Shown here: positions 23,132 to 29,661 of the stretch, piece after piece
How positions within the stretch are numbered: the stretch's first letter is position 1
Layout of the letters: each line of letters begins with the position of its first letter
Assembly: GCA_013287545.1 (NCBI GenBank)
Contig: JABDDQ010000016.1
Coordinates: forward strand, 1-38,787
Direction of reading: 5' to 3'
Length of the DNA: 38,787 bases
Source of the DNA: Bacteroidota bacterium
GTDB lineage: Bacteria > Bacteroidota > Bacteroidia > B-17B0 > Aurantibacillaceae
Position numbers and translations under genes: made by a program
Notes under the pieces: generated by a model
The model's input: the letters and a program-made list of their open reading frames with translations, nothing else
What the model was told of the DNA's origin: nothing
Databases searched by the model: none

Positions 23132-24919
23132 CTATTGTTTAAAAAATGTAGTTAATGTTTTTTCAATCGCTTTGGCGTTTGCTTCAATGTCAGCGTTTGA
23201 CCAGTGAGTAAAATCTTTGTTTTCACTTTTACCCGAATCAAAATATCTTACAAATACCTTTAAGGTGTGTGGTCGCATAAATGTACCTTGGTTTATATCA
23301 TCTACCAATGCTGCTCGTTTTACTGAATATGGATTGTTTCCAATGCTCCTATTTTTTGAAGCATCAAGCAATACTAAGTTTCCAATAGAGTTCGTTTTAA
23401 TTTCGCCAGTATATTCTTGAATAAACTCTTCAACTTTTTTTTGAAAGTCAAGGTCTTCAATATTGCTGTCAAATTCCTCTATTAGTATTTTATTTGGCTT
23501 TGAAAGTTTGTTTTTTTGTATGAATTGAATATATGCCTTCTTATCTTTAACTTCCTTTGGGTTTTGAGGAAAAATATGCTCAATGTCATGTCCTGATTTT
23601 TCAAAAGCTGAAGTTGGTAGAAAGGGCTGATTATTTTTGGTGCTCCAATAAACATCAAGTAATACAAGGATTTTCACTAAACTTTCTTGTTCATTTTCGT
23701 ACCAGTTGGTCGTGTCACTGCTTATTGTAATTACTGCATCTTCTTTAAGTATCTCTGCTTTGATTTTAGTTTTAAGAAATTTTTTAAAATCTTCTCGAGT
23801 GCTTATTTTAGTTTCCCAGTACTCCCAAACATCTTTTAACTTTAAACTGCTTTGTGCAAATAAAAATCCTAAGTAGTGATAAATTTCTCTGTCGTTAAAC
23901 CAATCTTTAAGTGTGGTGTGAAGTTTTAATAGCTCTTTATATAATGCTAAAGTATTGTTGTTGCTTTTTTCAATGAACTCCAATGTTAATTTGCTTTCAC
24001 CATGTATTTCTGCGAAAAGAAGCAGCAGAAAATTGATAGGATATTTATCATCTTTAAATAATTTATTGCCTTCGCTTATTTCATCAGATTTAATTGAGAT
24101 GAATCTTTTAAAGTAGTTGCGTACTTCTTTTTTGCTCCACCAGTTGTTTATATCATCTAATTCCCATCCAATACGAACTCTCCGTTCGTTTACTCTCACA
24201 ATATTTTTTACATTTGAATCTCTTTGACCTTCTTCGTTTGCAACCCTTGTAATCAAAATAGCCCTTACTAAGTCCGAACCGTCTAAGGGAATTCTTTTTG
24301 AATTAAGATTACCAAATATTTTTTCCTCTTTACTGTCGTCTGAAATGCTATTAGCTATTATCCTAACATGGTTTAATAGTTTTTTTAAATATTCTGTTTT
24401 GTCAATTTTATTTAAAACAAACCAATTATTTATCTCTTGATTTGTATTGAACAAATAATAGATATCCTGATGGTTAAAATCAGGATGTTCGTTTACAAAA
24501 CTTTCCCAATCTGTTTCTAATATTTCTTCTTCATTCTCTGTAATTATTTCATTGATGAATTTATTTGTTTCTTCTCTTATTGAATTTTCAGGAAAACGAA
24601 CTTTGCCTTTTACAAAATCTTTTTTGCCCAAATAGGATAGCAATACTACCAATGTTGTTAGACGTTGTTGTCCATCTACTACATTGAAAACATTTGACAT
24701 TTTATTAGGTACAAGAGTAATATTTTGAAGACAATAGAATTTATTTCCGTCAGGTTTAAAATTATTTATGTCTTCAAGCAGTTTAATCACTTGTGCTGTT
24801 TTCCATTTATAACCTCGTTGATACAGAGGAATATTGTAGTGTTTCTTTTTGTGAATCGAAAGATAACAGTCATTCTCCTCTCCAAAAATTTCTTTCACTG
24901 TGTATAATAAGTTGCTCAT
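23132..24919 (-). CDS. DUF262-DUF1524 protein, GmrSD-like type IV restriction nuclease
   Basis: 595 aa. It has a DUF262 domain with IPLYQRGYKW at 30-39 and VDGQQRLTTL at 81-90 (DGQQR), a helical middle with NLNSKRIPLDGSDLVRA, and a C-terminal DUF1524 HNH nuclease: HDIEHIFPQN at 444-453 and NSIGNLVLLDASKNRSIGN from 510. This is the fused GmrS-GmrD architecture, known from type IV enzymes that use nucleotides to cut glucosylated or otherwise modified DNA. It is the first gene of the minus-strand cluster. All expected active-site residues appear intact. Confidence 0.88.
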   Translation of the reverse strand: MSNLLYTVKEIFGEENDCYLSIHKKKHYNIPLYQRGYKWKTAQVIKLLEDINNFKPDGNKFYCLQNITLVPNKMSNVFNVVDGQQRLTTLVVLLSYLGKKDFVKGKVRFPENSIREETNKFINEIITENEEEILETDWESFVNEHPDFNHQDIYYLFNTNQEINNWFVLNKIDKTEYLKKLLNHVRIIANSISDDSKEEKIFGNLNSKRIPLDGSDLVRAILITRVANEEGQRDSNVKNIVRVNERRVRIGWELDDINNWWSKKEVRNYFKRFISIKSDEISEGNKLFKDDKYPINFLLLLFAEIHGESKLTLEFIEKSNNNTLALYKELLKLHTTLKDWFNDREIYHYLGFLFAQSSLKLKDVWEYWETKISTREDFKKFLKTKIKAEILKEDAVITISSDTTNWYENEQESLVKILVLLDVYWSTKNNQPFLPTSAFEKSGHDIEHIFPQNPKEVKDKKAYIQFIQKNKLSKPNKILIEEFDSNIEDLDFQKKVEEFIQEYTGEIKTNSIGNLVLLDASKNRSIGNNPYSVKRAALVDDINQGTFMRPHTLKVFVRYFDSGKSENKDFTHWSNADIEANAKAIEKTLTTFFKQ

Positions 24920-24995
24920 TTTATATCTTGCATTAAATTACTTGTTTTCTTTATCATTTTACTAATCACTCCAATCTCAACTTCTTCCATAGAAA

Positions 24996-25166
24996 TTAGC
25001 TTTTTAAAAAATCAAAAGTGTCTCTTGGCATACCATTGCTTAGTTTAATCTTGTACGTAATTGATGGCTCACCAGAACTATCTTTAACAATCAATTTAAC
25101 TTCCATTCCTGGCTTTACTTGGTTCCAAGTCCTTTTTACAATGACTTTCCATAGGTATGTGCTCAT
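24996..25166 (-). CDS. DUF6140-like small protein
   Basis: 56 aa from ATG 25166; a longer frame would start in the upstream gene. The pattern MSTYLWKVIVKRTWNQVKPGM then EVKLIVKD is like the DUF6140 peptides common in Bacteroidota mobile elements: a short beta-rich protein with a basic N-terminal strand. Function unknown. It is the last gene of the AAA-ATPase group. Confidence 0.6.
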   Translation of the reverse strand: MSTYLWKVIVKRTWNQVKPGMEVKLIVKDSSGEPSITYKIKLSNGMPRDTFDFLKS

Positions 25167-25255
25167 AGTAGCTTTTCTTAATTGGTAAGAAGTAATAAAT
25201 TTAATATAATAATTTAAAAGGTAAGTCTGAATCAAATAATAACGTGGATTGAGTA

Positions 25256-25486
25256 TCAATCCACGTTGTCATTCAAGAAATTTCGATTGCTCATATTTTC
25301 GATGACTTCCTTGTAATTCCTAACAATATTTGATTTTAGGTTATTCATGTCATTTGCAATATCCTCAACATCTCTGGCATTCTCTGTTTTGTCTGCCAGC
25401 AATAACAAATTTCTTAATTCCTTTAGCTTAATTGATTCAGCATCCAGGACATCTAACAAACCCTTTAATACATCACTTTTATTCAT
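25256..25486 (-). CDS. Small helical protein beside AAA+ ATPase
   Basis: 76 aa, almost wholly helical (VLKGLLDVLDAESIKLKELRN, then DVEDIANDMNNLKSNIV). It starts 11 bp after the ATPase gene on the same strand. It may be an accessory subunit of the ATPase; no family is recognised. Confidence 0.6.
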   Translation of the reverse strand: MNKSDVLKGLLDVLDAESIKLKELRNLLLLADKTENARDVEDIANDMNNLKSNIVRNYKEVIENMSNRNFLNDNVD

Positions 25487-25497
25487 TTTATACTTAT

Positions 25498-26553
25498 TTA
25501 ATTAAAGCCCACAACTTTTCTTGAGATAAAATCAATTGACTCCGATTCCTTATCATTATATAGTTCTGCAATAGTTTGTGGCTTGGTAATAATTTTGTTA
25601 AGACCCAACTCAAGTGCAAGACTCTTTGACTTTTCTAATTCCAATTCTTTAAATTCATATTTTGTTAAAAGCCTGCCTGGCCTTAGCAAGGCCTTATCCA
25701 ATTTGGTAATATCTGTATTGAATGTGCAAATGACTTGCATCTTTAGTATATCAGATAGCAATCCATCAGATATATTTAGCAATGTAGATACCGAGTCACT
25801 TCTATTAGAATCCCTTGAAACAATTGCCTTCTCTGCGTCTTCTATAATTAGAATTCCACCAGAATTGTGCGATAATAAATTAAAAATAGTTGGGTCAGAT
25901 AGCAGCTCGGTCATGCCTGAGGGAATAAAAATAACATCCCTATCAACCTTTGAAATTATGTGCCTTAAGAAGTTTGTCTTTCCTGTCCCTGGCTTACCAT
26001 ATAGGAAATGCAACCCTTTTTTTTTCTCATTGGCAAGTTCTTTTATTAAATTATTGTAATAAGAAATCATATCATCATTGTAATTTTTGTTTAGGTCAAT
26101 GTCTGTTTTACAAATCGGAAAGTATTGGGTTGAAAGCCCTTCACCGTCCCTGACAAACATTTTCATCATTGGCTCTGAGTAGGATGCAATATATTTCCTA
26201 GATTCAATTTTTAATACGGCCTCTGAAAACAACTTTTCGGTTATATACAAATAAATTAAAGTATGGTTATCAGCCATTAACCATTCGCCTGAATCAAATT
26301 CAACAATTATGTCTGAAGTAGCAATTACTTTATCCCTTGGGTCATAATGGTCATTTGAGTTTTGGTATATTATACTTTCAGAATATTTCATCATTAATTC
26401 TTCAACAAATTTTAGCCCATATACCCAATCAATTTGAAGGTAATTTGGTAATACTTGATGCTTATTGTAATATAGACATCTAATATTAAGATTCCTTTCA
26501 GTAAAAAAGTCAAGTAAATGTTTTGTTCCAGGGTGTTTTTTTAATCGTTTCAT
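25498..26553 (-). CDS. AAA+ ATPase
   Basis: 351 aa. Residues 1-170 form an alpha/beta domain without clear family. The AAA+ core follows: Walker A GKPGTGKT at 186-193, Walker B ILIIEDAE at 234-241, sensor-1 N in CTFNTD at 279, and an arginine-finger-type LLRPGR at 289-294. The general look is that of classical AAA proteins (BCS1/CDC48-like core) found on many Bacteroidota elements. It likely remodels a protein or nucleic acid complex, perhaps in replication or partition of the element. Two small genes downstream on the same strand are probably co-transcribed. Confidence 0.82.
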   Translation of the reverse strand: MKRLKKHPGTKHLLDFFTERNLNIRCLYYNKHQVLPNYLQIDWVYGLKFVEELMMKYSESIIYQNSNDHYDPRDKVIATSDIIVEFDSGEWLMADNHTLIYLYITEKLFSEAVLKIESRKYIASYSEPMMKMFVRDGEGLSTQYFPICKTDIDLNKNYNDDMISYYNNLIKELANEKKKGLHFLYGKPGTGKTNFLRHIISKVDRDVIFIPSGMTELLSDPTIFNLLSHNSGGILIIEDAEKAIVSRDSNRSDSVSTLLNISDGLLSDILKMQVICTFNTDITKLDKALLRPGRLLTKYEFKELELEKSKSLALELGLNKIITKPQTIAELYNDKESESIDFISRKVVGFN

Positions 26554-26585
26554 TTTCTAATTTTTGTAAAATTCAGAATTGATGG

Positions 26586-26662
26586 CGACAAAAAGTGTCG
26601 TTGTGTTTTTATTCGATAAAAACACAGTTTTGGACATTACATTTTTGTCATGCAGCAAAAAT
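26586..26662. promoter_or_regulatory. Three consecutive hairpins upstream of AAA+ gene
   Basis: Hairpin 1: CGACA-AAAAG-TGTCG (26586-26600). Hairpin 2: TGTGTTTTTAT-TCG-ATAAAAACACA (26602-26626), a perfect 11-bp stem. Hairpin 3: ATTTTTG ... CAAAAAT (26641-26662). They fill the gap between the stop of the DinB-like gene and the start of the ATPase gene (both minus strand). A terminator, attenuator or replication-related site is possible. Confidence 0.6.
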
Positions 26663-26670
26663 AAAATCGC

Positions 26671-26741
26671 ATAACGGCAATGAGTGAAGTTTAAATTTTA
26701 GCCCTGAAGTTTCAAATTTTGAAGGATAGATTAACCGTTAT
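26671..26741. repeat. Inverted-end structure ATAACGG ... CCGTTAT with inner repeats
   Basis: ATAACGG (26671-26677) and CCGTTAT (26735-26741) are perfect inverted ends. Between them lie two direct copies starting TGAAGTTT (26685 and 26705) and the palindrome TTCAAA-T-TTTGAA (26711-26723). The right end overlaps the stop codon of the DinB-like gene. The layout is like a recombination site or a cassette end; unproven. Confidence 0.45.
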
Positions 26742-27192
26742 CTATTATTTCATTAATAATATTAAGGTGATGCTTTGTATGCAACCTCAAGAACTTGGTT
26801 GTTGACCTGACATTAAGTTTGCCAAAATATGGATGCTTAAAATTTTGCTTGGGATGAAATCTGTCAAGCTCTCTGACCTTTGCTCTTGCAAGCGATATAT
26901 TTGCCATAAGACAGTCTTTATTTGGCTCCTCCTTAGGCTGAACGACTTCTGGAGCTCTTCCCTTACCACGAGGAACCCTGTTCATGGTATAGACAACGAA
27001 TCTTGACAGGCTAAACTCCCACTTATAGTCCTTGGGGTCTGAATTCTCAAGAGCTTTAATCGTTTTGCCAATAACAAGTAGTGAATGCTCTATATGCCAA
27101 CCTACAGTAGCTCTGGAGATAGCAGGGTTTGTCCTTGAATGAAATAGTATTTTACTATCCAGTTCGTTTATGAGGTTTAATAGTTTGTCCAT
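26731..27192 (-). CDS. DinB/DUF1569-like protein
   Basis: 153 aa four-helix-bundle type protein. Histidines placed as in the DinB/YfiT metal site are visible: GWHIEHSLL (H33, H36) and LHTKHHLNIINEI near residues 138-142. The C-terminal helix and the size fit DUF1569/DinB-like thiol-dependent or metal-binding enzymes. No special role on the element is clear. It lies 64 bp downstream of the HTH gene on the same strand, with its stop codon inside an inverted-end structure. Confidence 0.7.
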   Translation of the reverse strand: MDKLLNLINELDSKILFHSRTNPAISRATVGWHIEHSLLVIGKTIKALENSDPKDYKWEFSLSRFVVYTMNRVPRGKGRAPEVVQPKEEPNKDCLMANISLARAKVRELDRFHPKQNFKHPYFGKLNVRSTTKFLRLHTKHHLNIINEIIDNG

Positions 27193-27256
27193 GAATAGGG
27201 ATAAAATTATAAGGAAATTTCAAGCTTTAGGTTTTCATAGACAGAGTCTTAATAAT

Positions 27257-27769
27257 TTATTCCCAAATTGATTTTGGTAATTCGTAAAACATTTTTCTTT
27301 CTGTAGCAGCAATCGCACTATTATTGCTGATGTCCTTAGGATGTTTTGGCTCTCTTAATTCTTTGGGAGTTTGATAAAACTCCTTTGCAACTTTATTAGA
27401 TATTTTCCTTCTAATAACTGTTTTCAAATCAGCATTACCAATTGGAATGAAACCATAAACTAATTCCATTCCCATTGTTCTACCAACCTCTCTTAAATTC
27501 TTTATTGAAATTGTTTCTTCCCTTTCACTCTTTTCAAATTCAATAATTGATTGGGCATGTTTTTTACCCATTTTTTTTGCAATTAAACCAACTGGAAAAT
27601 TTATTGTAGTCCTAATTAGGTTTATCCAACCTTTAGCAGGTTTGCCCTTTTCCCTATATTCTTTGCCATGACCACGACCATATCTTAGGGCATATTTATC
27701 GACTTGTCGGAAAGCTGAGAATACAAAATCCAGCTTATAAATCTGTTCTGGTTTACTTTTTTCTTCCAT
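27257..27769 (-). CDS. Mobile mystery protein A-like HTH protein
   Basis: 170 aa. The centre (about residues 45-115) matches the 'mobile mystery protein A' pattern: WINLIRTTINFPVGLIAKKM, then a helix-turn-helix KKHAQSIIEFEKSEREETISI, then LREVGRTMGMELVYGFIP. Such genes usually precede a Fic-domain partner (mobile mystery B), but none follows here; a DinB-like gene takes that place. It starts very close to a TACCTTTG -7 box and below two 20-bp operator-like repeats, so autoregulation is likely. Confidence 0.75.
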   Translation of the reverse strand: MEEKSKPEQIYKLDFVFSAFRQVDKYALRYGRGHGKEYREKGKPAKGWINLIRTTINFPVGLIAKKMGKKHAQSIIEFEKSEREETISIKNLREVGRTMGMELVYGFIPIGNADLKTVIRRKISNKVAKEFYQTPKELREPKHPKDISNNSAIAATERKMFYELPKSIWE

Positions 27770-27773
27770 AAAA

Positions 27774-27824
27774 CAAAGGTATAACTTTATAAATAAACTT
27801 TCAGCAAAGGTATAACTTTATAAA
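27774..27824 (-). promoter_or_regulatory. Two 20-bp direct repeats with palindromic core and -7 boxes
   Basis: CAAAGGTATAACTTTATAAA is found twice without mismatch, at 27774-27793 and 27805-27824 (period 31). Each has the near-palindrome TATAA-CT-TTATA. Read on the minus strand, each also carries TACCTTTG, a perfect Bacteroidota -7 box. They lie directly upstream of the HTH gene that starts at 27769. Probably a promoter with overlapping operators. Confidence 0.75.
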
Positions 27825-27894
27825 AATTATCAATTATCAAAAATTAGTCAATTTAGTATTTGATTATCAATACTTTATATTCAACCCGATTCGA

Positions 27895-27926
27895 TTTTCT
27901 TTTTTTTGCACTTCTTGACCCTATTA
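27895..27926 (+). promoter_or_regulatory. Element promoter motif, copy 8 (variant)
   Basis: TTTTCTTTTTTTT (C at 27899) then TTGACCCTATTA ending at 27926. It has one extra C and TATTA for TATAA, and C to TATTA is 23 nt. It reads into the DUF5131 gene, whose ATG is 51 nt downstream. Confidence 0.6.
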
Positions 27927-27977
27927 GAGTAAGAGGGCTCAACAAACAAAACCCTTATAACTTAAAAATAAAACAAA

Positions 27978-29129
27978 ATGGCAAAAAACACAGAGATTTC
28001 CTGGACGCATCATAGCCTCAATATTTGGTGGGGCTGCACATCAGTTCATACTGGCTGCGATAATTGTTATGCAAAAGCATTAGCGCATAGATGGGGTCAA
28101 GATTTATGGGGTAACGATGTTCTAAGACTTGAAGTTAAATCATGGAAAAGTGAATTAATGAAATTTCAAAAGGCCGCCTTTGAAGCAAATGAAATTCACA
28201 AAGTATTCGTGGGTTCAATGATGGATATTTTTGAGAAGTCGAAACCTCTAATGAACAGACAGCATGTTGAACTTGGCTATTCAACAGGAGATTTGAGAGA
28301 GGAGTTCTTTAATGAGTTGGTTCCACAGTGCCCAAACTTATTGTTCCTTCTTCTGACCAAGAGACCTTCAAATATAAACAAGTATATACCAGAGAATTGG
28401 AAAACAAACCCTCCTAAGAACGTGATGTTTGGAACAAGCCCAGTTGACCAGGAAACAGCCGATAAGCTTATTCCACAGTTGCTTGAAGTAAATGGTTTTA
28501 GATTTTTATCTGTTGAGCCGCAATTAGATATTATAAATCTAAAACCTTGGCTGAAGCATATTTCTCAAGTCATTGTAGGGGGTGAATCTGGTCATGGCAA
28601 AAGACCCTTCAACCCAGATTGGGCAAGAATAATTAGGGATGATTGCAAGGAAGCAGGCATTGCATTTTTCATGAAGCAGTGGGATAAAGTAAAAGCAATA
28701 CCAGAAGACCTTATGATTAGAGAATTTCCAGATGTTTATCAATTGACTAATATTTCTACCATGAAAACAGAAAATATAACCTCTAATGAACAAAAGCTTA
28801 TCTCAACGAGTCCAGTTAAGATGGTGATTGAAGAAGCCTTGTTGTCTGGTGAAAAGCCAGAAGAATTAGCTATTCGATTAGCTAATGAACGTAGTAAGCC
28901 ATTGAGTACAATGAAGGCTTATGTTGCAATGGTTTTAAAATTACTAACAAAACAAAAGGGAACTTTAAATAAACAAGACAATATGGTTGTTGAAGAGAAG
29001 AAGAAATCTTCAATAAAAGCATGTGAAGAATTAGAAACAAAAACCGTAAGGGTCGAAGTGCCTGAAGGAAATATTTTGAAGCTTCAAATTGAAATTATTC
29101 TTATTAAGAATAACCAAAAAGCTGCATAG
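27978..29129 (+). CDS. DUF5131 (phage Gp37/Gp68) family protein with long C-terminal extension
   Basis: 383 aa. The N-terminal half has the family's three-cysteine start (WWGCTSVHTGCDNCYA; C20, C27, C30), then VFVGSMMDIFEK, LLLTKRPSNI, FGTSPVDQET, FLSVEPQLDII, and GGESGHGKRPF with WARIIRDDC and AFFMKQW. This is the radical-SAM-like Gp37/Gp68 fold common on phages and mobile elements; the reaction is unknown. Family members mostly end at 230-280 aa. Here the last 120 residues (VIEEALLSGEKPEELAIRLAN and a basic tail) are extra and look like a separate helical module. It is served by a variant of the element promoter. Confidence 0.82.
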   Translation: MAKNTEISWTHHSLNIWWGCTSVHTGCDNCYAKALAHRWGQDLWGNDVLRLEVKSWKSELMKFQKAAFEANEIHKVFVGSMMDIFEKSKPLMNRQHVELGYSTGDLREEFFNELVPQCPNLLFLLLTKRPSNINKYIPENWKTNPPKNVMFGTSPVDQETADKLIPQLLEVNGFRFLSVEPQLDIINLKPWLKHISQVIVGGESGHGKRPFNPDWARIIRDDCKEAGIAFFMKQWDKVKAIPEDLMIREFPDVYQLTNISTMKTENITSNEQKLISTSPVKMVIEEALLSGEKPEELAIRLANERSKPLSTMKAYVAMVLKLLTKQKGTLNKQDNMVVEEKKKSSIKACEELETKTVRVEVPEGNILKLQIEIILIKNNQKAA

Positions 29130-29340
29130 CATGAAAAAAGCAGAAGTTATTATCGTTCTTTTTAGTCATGTATAAAGACAAAAATATTTTCAAGAAAAGT
29201 TAGCTTTTTTGAAACTTTTCTTAAAATATTACGTATAAGATAATAGAAGACAACGAGGAAGACGAGCTACACCTACCTCAGTGTATTTCTACGAGGATAG
29301 AAATAAAAGGTTTCGATTTTTGCTTAAAAATTGAAATGCT

Positions 29341-29398
29341 AATTATACGCAACGGTTTACTTAAGCAATAAATCGTTGAAGGTTTGCTCCGTATAATT
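29341..29398. ncRNA. Candidate structured RNA element (two-tier stem)
   Basis: AATTATACG (29341-29349) pairs perfectly with CGTATAATT (29390-29398); inside, CAACG (29350-29354) pairs with CGTTG (29374-29378). The orientation is unknown. Confidence 0.4.
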
Positions 29399-29548
29399 CT
29401 TTCTTTTTCTCAACACTCGCTCTAACCAAGTGAGGGTTAAACAATCAACCAACATGGCGAATAAAGGCTTTTTATCTGAAAGGCTTGGCAAAGAAACGTG
29501 AGTCTTTGTCTGGGTTAATCAAATAAGAGGTAGTGCGAAGTATAAACG

Positions 29549-29614
29549 GGTTTCAACCTTTCGGAAGAGACAGGAATCGTATTGTCCTGTTTTTCCTAAA
29601 GGGAAATTGGAACC
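29549..29614. ncRNA. Candidate structured RNA element (composite 66-nt stem-loop)
   Basis: GGTTTCAA (29549-29556) pairs with TTGGAACC (29607-29614); CCTTT (29557-29561) with AAAGG (29598-29602); GGAA..AGACAGGA (29563-29575) with TCCTGTTTTTCC (29585-29596). The result is one long, slightly bulged stem 47 bp before the replication gene. It may act as an RNA regulator or as a single-strand origin. Confidence 0.45.
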
Positions 29615-29661
29615 TAAATAAAATATTGATTAAATAAAAATAATTTTTAAAAACAAATGTG

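Larger units (their letters stand above)
29130..29658. other. Highly structured gene-free region upstream of replication gene
   Basis: No credible gene, apart from a 14-codon frame starting at 29131. It contains at least six strong stem-loops: 29192-29222 (10 bp), 29286-29303 (TTTCTA/TAGAAA), 29311-29336 (11 bp, loop GCTT), 29341-29398 (outer AATTATACG/CGTATAATT, inner CAACG/CGTTG), 29487-29510 (GGCAAAGA/TCTTTGTC) and 29549-29614 (a composite stem). It reads like a structured RNA and/or replication control region just before the polymerase-like gene. Confidence 0.65.

Noticed and set aside
25583-26059. A 158-codon frame opposite the AAA+ ATPase
   Set aside because: Shadow of a gene with intact Walker motifs on the other strand.
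29350-29362. CAACGGTTTACTT as a seventh iteron
   Set aside because: It resembles the core of the last copy (CGGTTTAC) but lies inside an RNA stem and lacks the AATG step; likely chance.
29130-29658. The structured region as a retron msr-msd
   Set aside because: No reverse transcriptase gene follows; the downstream protein has DYS and HDA motifs, not YADD.
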